This document shows positions 16,268-22,745 of a DNA stretch of 27,170 nt, piece after piece. The notes below the pieces were generated by a model. That model made no database searches, was not told the DNA's origin, and was given only the letters and a program-made list of their open reading frames with translations. The DNA lies in the NCBI GenBank assembly GCA_934486495.1, contig CAKSPW010000025.1:1-27170 (forward strand). Reading direction: 5' to 3'. The number at the start of each line of letters is the position of its first letter. Positions within the stretch are counted from its first letter, which is position 1. The translations under genes and the position numbers were made by a program. This DNA is from an uncultured Clostridia bacterium. Lineage in GTDB: Bacteria; Bacillota; Clostridia; UBA1381.

Positions 16268-16296
16268 TTGACATATTAAAGACAGTGTGCTAAAAT
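16268..16296 (+). promoter_or_regulatory. Sigma-A promoter of the LeuA-like/acyl-CoA ligase operon
   Basis: Consensus TTGACA (16268-16273), a 17-bp spacer ending TGTGC, and TAAAAT (16291-16296). The predicted start is near 16303, leaving about 248 nt of leader before the first large gene. Confidence 0.83.
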
Positions 16297-16339
16297 AGTT
16301 ATAACAGATAAAGCAAATGCGAGAGAGGAAGTAATTGCA

Positions 16340-16438
16340 ATGAACAGTCATGCTTCATTTACAGCTATTATACTTCTAAGCGCTGGCCTAACAGTCCTTA
16401 CAGGGTCTGAAAATGTCAGTGCTGTTTGTCGTGTGTAA
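16340..16438 (+). CDS. Putative 32-residue leader peptide 1
   Basis: ATG at 16340 follows AGAGGAAG with 8 nt spacing and is about 37 nt from the predicted transcript start. The 32-residue product is hydrophobic in the middle. It contains the run Ile10-Ile11-Leu12-Leu13 and further Leu17, Val19, Leu20, Val26, Val29 and Val32: ten branched-chain residues of 32. The Ile-Ile-Leu-Leu codons (16367-16378) end exactly where the left arm of the internal hairpin begins (16379). A ribosome pausing there would cover that arm. It is either a sensing leader peptide or a tiny membrane peptide; I favour the former because of the downstream terminator. Confidence 0.5.
   Translation: MNSHASFTAIILLSAGLTVLTGSENVSAVCRV
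16379..16423 (+). other. Internal leader hairpin
   Basis: AGCGCTGGC (16379-16387) pairs over nine positions (two G-U) with GTCAGTGCT (16415-16423). The loop can fold further (CAG near 16391 with CTG near 16407). It lies wholly within the coding part of leader peptide 1, so translation would open it. The hexamer CAGTGC in its right arm recurs at 16503-16508 in the loop of the downstream terminator. Confidence 0.5.
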
Positions 16439-16476
16439 ATTCTGAAAATCATTTACTAAGGTTTATATGAGGTAAA

Positions 16477-16554
16477 ATGAATTTTTTGAGCTTGCGGCTA
16501 TACAGTGCGCAAGCTCTTTATTTTTTGAGAAAGGTAATGGTGATAGTAGTATGA
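16477..16554 (+). CDS. Putative 25-residue leader peptide 2, coupled to the LeuA-like gene
   Basis: ATG at 16477 follows GAGG (16469-16472) with a short 4-nt spacing. The frame runs 25 codons, straight through the terminator hairpin, and stops at TGA 16552-16554, overlapping the ATG of the LeuA-like gene (ATGA, 16551-16554). The product starts MNFLSLRLY and ends KVMVIVV, with five Leu, four Val and one Ile. The next gene's only SD-like sequence (AAAGG, 16530-16534) is 16 nt away, too far for normal use. Translation of this ORF is therefore a plausible way both to melt the terminator stem and to start the gene. A chance ORF of this length is possible; the overlap and SD raise the odds. Confidence 0.45.
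   Translation: MNFLSLRLYSAQALYFLRKVMVIVV
16488..16526 (+). terminator. Intrinsic terminator just before the LeuA-like gene
   Basis: GAGCTTGCG (16488-16496) is an exact inverted complement of CGCAAGCTC (16508-16516), with an 11-nt loop and TTTATTTTTT after it. It lies downstream of a good promoter and 24 nt upstream of a start codon on the same strand, so it is expected to be conditional. Confidence 0.85.
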
Positions 16555-17924
16555 AAAGAATTAAGATTTCCGATGTCACGCTCAGAGAAAACAGCTTCAG
16601 CTTTAAAGAAAAGATTGAAATAGTTAAGCTTTTGGATAAGCTCGGTGCTGATGTTATCGAGGTGCCTAAAATTGCAAACGAAAGAACAGATGTGCTTTTT
16701 CTGCATACGGCTGCGGCGCTTGCATCAAACAGTGCGGTTTCATGCCCTGTTGATTTAAACGAGAAATCAATAGATAAAACGGTTGACGCACTTAAAAATG
16801 CAAAGAATCCGATTATACATATCGCTGTTCCCGTGTCTACCGTTCAAATGGAATATATGTGCCATAAGAAGCCGCCGAAAATACTCGAAATGATAAAGTC
16901 ACTTGTAAGCTATGCGGCAGAAAAATGCAAGAGAGTTGAATTTTCGGCACTTGACGCTTCAAGAAGCGATAAGGAATTTTTGGCAGGGGCGATTAAGTGC
17001 GCTGTGGAAAGCGGAGCGTGTGCGGTTACGATTTGTGATAATGCCGGCGTTATGCTTCCTGCGGAATTTGAAGAACTTGTAAAGTACGTGTGCGTGAGCG
17101 TTCCTGCGGTTAAGGATATTGAGATTTATTGCGAATGCTCCGATGAACTCAGCTTATCAATTGCGTCGGCAATGTCGGCTGTCGGTGCTGACGTATGCGG
17201 AATTAAGACGACTATGAGCGGAAATTATGCGTCAAGCCTTAAGGGTGTGGCTCATATAATTCACACACGCGGCGACGCTGTCGGGATTTGTGCCGGCCTT
17301 AAATATACAAATCTCAACTCCCTGATTGATAACTTTGCAAAGCTTACCGGCAGATACACGAAAACTGCCGATAGAACGAGCGATTATTCCGAAATCAATC
17401 TTGAAAGCGGCGATGATATAGAAAAGGTTTCATCCGCCGCAAAATTACTCGGCTATGATTTGTCTGAGGAGGATATTGCAAACGTATACGAGGAATTTAA
17501 CAAGGTTTCCGGTAAGAAAAAAATCGGTGCGAAGGAACTCGATGCAATAGTTGCAAGCGCTGCACTTCAGGTGCCGCCGACTTACAAGGTTAAAAGCTAT
17601 GTTATAAATAACGGTAATATTATTTCGGCAACGGCAAATATTATTCTTTCAAAGGGTGATGAGGAGCTTTGCGGCGTGTCGGTTGGCGACGGCCCGATAG
17701 ATTCTGCATTTCGTGCGATAGAACAAATCATAGGATTCCATTATGAACTTGACGATTTTCAAATTCAAGCTGTTACGGAAGGTAAGGAGGCTGTCGGTTC
17801 GGCTGTTGTAAGACTTCGCTCCGAGGGAAAACTCTATGCCGGACGCGGAGTTTCTACCGACATAATCGGTGCAAGTATATATGCATATATCAATGCACTC
17901 AATAAAATTTGTTTTGAGAAATAA
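16551..17924 (+). CDS. LeuA-like (DRE-TIM) protein lacking the HxH metal ligands
   Basis: A 457-residue protein related to 2-isopropylmalate and homocitrate synthases. Residues 1 to about 265 are the HMGL-like TIM barrel, beginning ISDVTLRENSFSF where active enzymes have DTTLRDGEQ. Asp8 and Arg12 are kept. The usual HCHND metal site reads Glu195-Cys-Ser197-Asp-Glu (YCECSDELSL), so both histidine ligands are gone, and the GIGERAGN-type loop reads TTMSGNYAS. The C-terminal part (about 345-455) is a well-kept LeuA allosteric/dimerisation domain (SVGDGPIDSAFRAIEQIIG; GRGVSTDIIGASIYAYI), which in LeuA binds leucine. It may be a divergent enzyme using no divalent metal or a different one, or a regulatory scaffold. 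It starts at ATGA within leader ORF 2 and is followed after 13 nt by the fusion gene. Confidence 0.82.
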   Translation: MKRIKISDVTLRENSFSFKEKIEIVKLLDKLGADVIEVPKIANERTDVLFLHTAAALASNSAVSCPVDLNEKSIDKTVDALKNAKNPIIHIAVPVSTVQMEYMCHKKPPKILEMIKSLVSYAAEKCKRVEFSALDASRSDKEFLAGAIKCAVESGACAVTICDNAGVMLPAEFEELVKYVCVSVPAVKDIEIYCECSDELSLSIASAMSAVGADVCGIKTTMSGNYASSLKGVAHIIHTRGDAVGICAGLKYTNLNSLIDNFAKLTGRYTKTADRTSDYSEINLESGDDIEKVSSAAKLLGYDLSEEDIANVYEEFNKVSGKKKIGAKELDAIVASAALQVPPTYKVKSYVINNGNIISATANIILSKGDEELCGVSVGDGPIDSAFRAIEQIIGFHYELDDFQIQAVTEGKEAVGSAVVRLRSEGKLYAGRGVSTDIIGASIYAYINALNKICFEK

Positions 17925-17937
17925 GGGGGCGTTTTAA

Positions 17938-20418
17938 ATGAAATTATCTTTTTCAACAAACAGATGGACAGGCTTTAAGACTGACGAATTTTTCGATATT
18001 GCCGCAGAGTACAGATTTAAGGGCATTGAAATTCACGACGTTTCCGAAATAAGAGAGGACTCCTTGTTTGAAATGTATCACAAAATGACGGAAAACAAGC
18101 TCTCCGTACCGGTTATCGACATGGTAAGCGATATTTCCGCCGTTGATGTGCAATGTGCGTGCGCTGAATTTGAAAAATGCGTGAAAGCGGCAAAAAAACT
18201 GCATACGGAATATATAAGAATTAAGGCATCAGAAAGCGAAAATGCCGATGAAAAAATGAATGCATTTATAGAAAAAACACTTTCAAAGGCGGAGGATAAC
18301 GGCATTGTAATCCTTATAGAAACGGTCGGCGCATATGCAGACACTAAGCATTTGAGGGAATTTCTTAATTGCTATGCACACGATAACCTTGCGGCGCTTT
18401 GGGATCTTCACTATCCGCTGCGTGTAAAGGGTGAGGAGCCTGCCAAAACGGTGGAAAATCTCGGTGCATACATAAAGCATATTCATGTTAAGGACTCGGA
18501 CGGAAAAAAATCGTTCAGCCTTGTCGGCGAGGGTACTATGCCTCTTGATGAGATTATGAATGCTCTGCGCTCGATAAATTACGACGGATTTATTTCAATC
18601 GAGTGGGATCCGTCATGGGACAGCGAGATTAACGATATTGATATAATTTTTCCGCACTTTGTAAGCTTCATGAGCAGATACAGAAATATATCGCGTGCAA
18701 AGTCAAGTCTTTACGAAAACAAACGCGGAACGGGTAAATTTGTGTGGAAAAAGGACGCTCTTGTTAAAAAGACATTCTCCGACGTGCTTGATACAATGGT
18801 TTACGAATTTCCCGACCAGCTTGCATTTAAGTATACAACTCTCGACTACACACGTACGTATACGGAGTTTAGGGAGGATGTTGACAATTTTGCAAGAAGC
18901 CTTATAGCGATGGGTGTTAAAAAGGGAAGCCATGTTGCTGTTTGGGCAACAAATGTTCCGCAGTGGTATATTGCATTTTGGGCAGTAACGAAAATCGGCG
19001 GTGTGCTCGTTACGATGAATACGGCTTATAAAATTCACGAGGCCGAATATTTGCTCAGTCAGTCGGATACACATACGCTTATTATGGTTGAGGGTTATCG
19101 TGATTCTCATTACAGTGAAATAATGAGTGAGCTTTGTCCGGAGCTTGAAAATCATACACCCGGTAAGCCGCTTCATGCAAAAAGACTGCCGTTTTTGAGA
19201 AATATCATAACGCTTGACTATACACAAAAAGGTTGTCTTACATGGGAAAATGCTATGGCTATGGGCGAGAAAGTGCCTGTTGAGGAGGTATACAGACGTG
19301 CGGCTATGGTTGATGTCAACGACGTATGCAATATGCAGTACACGTCCGGTACAACGGGATTCCCAAAAGGCGTTATGCTTACTCACTATAATATAGTAAA
19401 CAACGGAAAATGTATCGGTGACAGAATGGATTTGTCAACGGCGGACAGAATGATGATTCAAGTTCCGATGTTTCACTGCTTCGGTATGGTTCTTGCCATG
19501 ACCGCAACAATGACTCACGGCGGTACAATTCTTCCGCTTCCGTACTTCTCTCCGCGTCCGGCTCTTGCCTGCATAAATCAAGAAAGAATTACCTGCTTCC
19601 ACGGTGTGCCGACAATGTTTATAGCTATGCTTGAGCATCCCGATTTTGCAAAGACCGATTTTTCATACATGAGAACGGGTATTATGGCAGGCTCACCTTG
19701 TCCGATTGCGATTATGCGAGATGTTGTAAACAAGATGAACATGAAGGAGATAACAATAGTTTACGGTCAGACAGAGGCATCGCCGGGCTGTACAATGAGC
19801 AGTACCGATGACCCCATTGAGGTAAGAGTTTCAACGGTCGGAAGAAATCTGCCGGAGATAGAGTGCAAGATTGTAGACCCCGATACCGGAGAGGAGCTTC
19901 CCGACAACGTTACGGGTGAATTTGTTGCAAGAGGCTATAATATAATGAAGGGTTACTATAAAATGCCCGAGGCAACTGCTGCGGCAATAGATAAGGACGG
20001 CTGGCTGCATACGGGTGACCTTGCCTGCCGCACACCCGAGGGTAACTTTAAAATAACGGGCAGACTTAAGGATATGATTATCCGTGGCGGCGAAAATATT
20101 TATCCGAAAGAAATTGAGGAGTTTATTTATACTCATCCTGCCGTAAAGGACGTACAGGTTATAGGTATACCGGATGAGCAGTACGGCGAGGAAATTATGG
20201 CGTGCATAATCCTCAAGGACGGCGAAAATCTTACGGTAGAGGAAATGAAGGATTATATTATGAGCCATATGGCAAAGCATAAGGTTCCGAAATACATTGA
20301 TTATGTTGATTCGTTCCCGATGAACGTTGCCGGTAAAATACTCAAGTATAAAATGCGTGAGGATGCAATTAAGAAGCTCAACATTAAAAAGGTTGACGGA
20401 ATTGTAACAGAGGAATAA
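17938..20418 (+). CDS. Fusion of a sugar isomerase-type TIM barrel with an acyl-CoA synthetase
   Basis: An 826-residue two-part protein in one uninterrupted frame. Residues 1 to about 260 are a xylose isomerase/AP-endonuclease-2-like barrel with intact putative metal residues: Glu128 (LIETVGAY), Asp156 and His158 (ALWDLHYP), His181/His183 and Asp186 (HIHVKD), and Glu222 (SIEWDPSW). Residues about 275-820 are an AMP-forming acyl-CoA synthetase of FadD/medium-chain type: P-loop YTSGTTGFPKG (468-478), YGQTEASPG (609-617), the hinge/adenylate Asp694 (GWLHTGDLA), GRLKDMIIRGGENIYPKEIEE, and the catalytic Lys800 (NVAGKILKYK). The ligase half should activate a carboxylic acid to its CoA thioester. 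The barrel may isomerise or epimerise the same acid before or after. AGGGGG precedes the ATG. The substrate is unknown. Confidence 0.88.
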   Translation: MKLSFSTNRWTGFKTDEFFDIAAEYRFKGIEIHDVSEIREDSLFEMYHKMTENKLSVPVIDMVSDISAVDVQCACAEFEKCVKAAKKLHTEYIRIKASESENADEKMNAFIEKTLSKAEDNGIVILIETVGAYADTKHLREFLNCYAHDNLAALWDLHYPLRVKGEEPAKTVENLGAYIKHIHVKDSDGKKSFSLVGEGTMPLDEIMNALRSINYDGFISIEWDPSWDSEINDIDIIFPHFVSFMSRYRNISRAKSSLYENKRGTGKFVWKKDALVKKTFSDVLDTMVYEFPDQLAFKYTTLDYTRTYTEFREDVDNFARSLIAMGVKKGSHVAVWATNVPQWYIAFWAVTKIGGVLVTMNTAYKIHEAEYLLSQSDTHTLIMVEGYRDSHYSEIMSELCPELENHTPGKPLHAKRLPFLRNIITLDYTQKGCLTWENAMAMGEKVPVEEVYRRAAMVDVNDVCNMQYTSGTTGFPKGVMLTHYNIVNNGKCIGDRMDLSTADRMMIQVPMFHCFGMVLAMTATMTHGGTILPLPYFSPRPALACINQERITCFHGVPTMFIAMLEHPDFAKTDFSYMRTGIMAGSPCPIAIMRDVVNKMNMKEITIVYGQTEASPGCTMSSTDDPIEVRVSTVGRNLPEIECKIVDPDTGEELPDNVTGEFVARGYNIMKGYYKMPEATAAAIDKDGWLHTGDLACRTPEGNFKITGRLKDMIIRGGENIYPKEIEEFIYTHPAVKDVQVIGIPDEQYGEEIMACIILKDGENLTVEEMKDYIMSHMAKHKVPKYIDYVDSFPMNVAGKILKYKMREDAIKKLNIKKVDGIVTEE

Positions 20419-20446
20419 ATTAAAAATTTAAGAGAGGAGTTATGGT

Positions 20447-21244
20447 ATGAGAAAGATAATAGACGCTCATTGTCACATATATCCCGATAAAATAGCTGAC
20501 AGGGCAACTGCGGCAACAGGGGATTTTTACAGCATTCCGTTTGAATGCGACGGTAAGGTAAGCACACTAAAAAAAGAGGACGAGATAGCGGGCATAACTC
20601 ACTCGATTGTTCAATCGGTTGCAACGGCGCCGAAACAGGTAAGCTCGATAAATCACTTCATTGCAGACAGTGTAGAGCAATCGGATAATCTTACCGGACT
20701 CGGTACGCTTCACCCGGACAGCGATAATCAGGAAAGGGATATAGAGGAGCTTATATCGCTCGGTTTAAAGGGTGTAAAGCTTCACCCCGATATTCAAAAG
20801 TTTAAGATTGACGATTACAGATGTCTTAAAATATATGAGCTTTGCGAAAAGAATAATCTTCCGATTTTAATGCATACGGGCGATTCGAGATATGATTATT
20901 CAAACCCGAACAGACTTATTCCGATTCTTGAAATATACGATAATCTTACAATAATCGGCGCACATTTCGGAGGATGGAGTATATGGAAAGAGGCGGCAAA
21001 GCGTCTTAACGGCTTTGAAAAGCTTTATGTTGATACTTCTTCTGCGCTGTATGCGATTAAAAAAGAGGAAGCCGAGGAAATAATCTCGCTTTACGGTGCC
21101 GACCGTGTTCTTTTCGGTACGGATTTTCCTATGTGGTCGCCCAAGGAGGAGCTTGACAGATTTATGGCTCTTGATTTAAACGATGAGGACAGAGAAAAGA
21201 TATTGTGGAAAAATTCCGCAAAGCTTTTCAACATTAAATTATAA
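20447..21244 (+). CDS. Amidohydrolase-2 (ACMSD-like) family protein
   Basis: A 265-residue TIM-barrel metal enzyme of the amidohydrolase 2 group, which includes decarboxylases (ACMSD-like) and lactone or amide hydrolases. Metal residues are visible: His8 and His10 in IIDAHCHIYPD, His143 in ILMHTGDS, His173 in GAHFGGW, and Asp226 in VLFGTDFPMW. GLKGVKLHPD adds another conserved family element. It has no signal peptide. A GGAG site is 7 nt before the ATG and 28 nt separate it from the fusion gene. It is the last gene of the operon and ends at a terminator. As partner of a ligase/isomerase fusion and a LeuA-like protein it may decarboxylate or open the ring of a pathway intermediate; this is inference. 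Confidence 0.85.
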   Translation: MRKIIDAHCHIYPDKIADRATAATGDFYSIPFECDGKVSTLKKEDEIAGITHSIVQSVATAPKQVSSINHFIADSVEQSDNLTGLGTLHPDSDNQERDIEELISLGLKGVKLHPDIQKFKIDDYRCLKIYELCEKNNLPILMHTGDSRYDYSNPNRLIPILEIYDNLTIIGAHFGGWSIWKEAAKRLNGFEKLYVDTSSALYAIKKEEAEEIISLYGADRVLFGTDFPMWSPKEELDRFMALDLNDEDREKILWKNSAKLFNIKL

Positions 21245-21252
21245 TTTATGAC

Positions 21253-21286
21253 GATACGCTCGCTTTAATTCGGGCGTATCTTTTTT
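21253..21286 (+). terminator. Operon terminator
   Basis: GATACGCTCG (21253-21262) pairs with CGGGCGTATC (21271-21280), ten positions with one G-U, followed by TTTTTT. It marks the end of the LeuA-like/ligase/amidohydrolase operon. Confidence 0.92.
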
Positions 21287-21355
21287 CGTTTTGTGCGGTT
21301 TTACACGCAAAATGGTGACAAATTTTAATATTTATGAATGTTTTATAAATTTATC

Positions 21356-21384
21356 TTGATTTTTTATGCATACGGTGTTATAAT
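21356..21384 (+). promoter_or_regulatory. Promoter of the nadK-argR-recN cluster
   Basis: TTGATT (21356-21361), a 17-bp spacer and TATAAT (21379-21384), 31 nt before the nadK start. Confidence 0.75.
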
Positions 21385-21414
21385 TATAATTAGAGAGATG
21401 CGGAGGTGTGCACG

Positions 21415-22251
21415 GTGAAAAAAATAGCTGTAATTCCAAATACATCAAAGGATTCTGGTTTATCGGTTACAAAGCGCCTTGCCGATTGCCTTTTCGGCAG
21501 AGCGGAAATATATATGCAATGTGACATTTGTCCCGATGATGACAGAATTAATCATACGGATAATTTGTTCGACCTTTGTGACACGGCAATTGTGATAGGC
21601 GGTGACGGAACGATAATAAGTGCCGCTGCGGAATGTGCCAAACGAAATATTCCGATACTCGGCGTTAATATGGGGAGAATAGGATTTATGTCAGAGCTTG
21701 AGGTTGGCGAGCTTGAGGACGGAATAGAAAAGCTTCTTTGCGGTGATTATATAACGGAAAACCGAATGATGATTAAGCTTGAGGCTACCGATGAAAACGG
21801 AGAAAAGAAAAAAAGCCATGCCCTAAATGATGTTGTAATTCAAAAATCGGACGGCGCAAAGCTGATAGGACTTGATTTATACTCCGGCGGTGAAAAAATA
21901 AGCAGATATGTATCCGACGGGCTTATTATTTCAACACCTACCGGATCGACAGGATATAATTTTTCTGCCGGAGGACCTGTTGTAAATCCGCTTATGTCGC
22001 TGTTTGTAGCAACGGCAATATGCCCTCATATGCTTACATCTCGGCCCGCCGTACTGCCGAGCGACAGAGATGTACTTATAAAAAGCAACAAAACACCTAA
22101 TTGTTCCGGCGAGATTGTTGTCGACGGAGTAACGCTTTGCAAGATAGATGACAGAAGCGAAATAAAAATAACACAGAGTAAATACACAACCAAGCTTATA
22201 AAAATCGTTAAGCGTTCGTTTTACGATACGCTTATTCAAAAATTGTCTTAA
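21415..22251 (+). CDS. nadK: NAD kinase
   Basis: A 278-residue cytosolic kinase that phosphorylates NAD to NADP. I chose GTG 21415 because GGAGG (21402-21406) lies 8 nt upstream; an in-frame GTG at 21406 overlaps that site. The catalytic Gly-Gly-Asp64-Gly-Thr motif (VIGGDGTIISAA, 62-66) and the C-terminal nucleotide-binding STPTGSTGYNFSAGGPVV are present, and GVNMGRIGFMSE is also typical. Length fits the short bacterial NAD kinases. It is first in nadK-argR-recN, an order common in Bacillota, with argR beginning 46 nt later. Confidence 0.96.
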   Translation: MKKIAVIPNTSKDSGLSVTKRLADCLFGRAEIYMQCDICPDDDRINHTDNLFDLCDTAIVIGGDGTIISAAAECAKRNIPILGVNMGRIGFMSELEVGELEDGIEKLLCGDYITENRMMIKLEATDENGEKKKSHALNDVVIQKSDGAKLIGLDLYSGGEKISRYVSDGLIISTPTGSTGYNFSAGGPVVNPLMSLFVATAICPHMLTSRPAVLPSDRDVLIKSNKTPNCSGEIVVDGVTLCKIDDRSEIKITQSKYTTKLIKIVKRSFYDTLIQKLS

Positions 22252-22297
22252 ATACCAATTGCGGCGCATATCTTGCGCGGAAAGGAACGGCCGTATT

Positions 22298-22732
22298 ATG
22301 AAAAATACAAGACATCAGCTAATTTTGAGATTGATTGAGGAAAAGAAAATAAGAACTCATGACCAGCTTGTCGAGGAGCTTTGCAATCGCGGAGTAAACG
22401 TTACGCAGGCAACGGTGTCAAGGGATATAAAAGCACTCGGAATTGTAAAAGTACCCGACAGCGGCGGAGCAATATACGCTGCCGCAAAGAAGTGGGATAA
22501 TCCGCTTCAGCGATTTTTCGGTGAGGTTACCGATATAAAAAGCGCATCGAATATTGTTGTAATTCACACAAAACCGGGTGTGGCGTCAGCAGTGGCGGCT
22601 GCGGTTGACGGTGAAATGAAGGATGAAATTATAGGCTCTATTGCAGGTGATGATGCTATTTTTATAGTTACGGCCGACGCCGAATCGGCAGAGGCTTTAA
22701 CGGTAAAGCTGAAAGATTTTTTTATAAGATAG
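22298..22732 (+). CDS. argR: Arginine repressor ArgR/AhrC
   Basis: A 144-residue regulator of arginine synthesis and breakdown. The ATG at 22298 is preferred to an in-frame one 39 nt upstream because AAAGGA (22281-22286) is suitably placed. The N-terminal winged helix contains VTQATVSRDIKALGIVKV (35-52), the DNA-reading region of the family. The C-terminal part has GSIAGDDAIFIV (113-124), where the paired aspartates bind L-arginine and drive hexamer formation. The linkage to recN 13 nt downstream is the classic Bacillota arrangement. No ARG-box was identified by eye. Confidence 0.95.
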   Translation: MKNTRHQLILRLIEEKKIRTHDQLVEELCNRGVNVTQATVSRDIKALGIVKVPDSGGAIYAAAKKWDNPLQRFFGEVTDIKSASNIVVIHTKPGVASAVAAAVDGEMKDEIIGSIAGDDAIFIVTADAESAEALTVKLKDFFIR

Positions 22733-22745
22733 CGGGAGAAATAAA

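Larger units (their letters stand above)
16303..16550 (+). promoter_or_regulatory. Structured leader, candidate translation-coupled attenuator
   Basis: The leader between the promoter and the LeuA-like gene holds, in order, a small ORF (16340-16438), an internal hairpin (16379-16423) built from that ORF's second half, a weak AT-rich hairpin (16445-16456 with 16472-16485, two bulges), and a second small ORF (16477-16554) that spans an intrinsic terminator (16488-16526). I recognise no known riboswitch class and no T-box sequence. Promoter, terminator ahead of the first gene, and Ile/Leu/Val-rich small ORFs are the parts expected of amino-acid attenuation. I could not find a clean alternative antiterminator pairing by eye, so the switching mechanism is open. 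Confidence 0.6.

Noticed and set aside
16303..16550. Known riboswitch class in the operon leader
   Set aside because: I looked for T-box, SAM, ykkC/ppGpp, glycine, THF, cobalamin and c-di-GMP signatures and found none, so only a general attenuator is reported.
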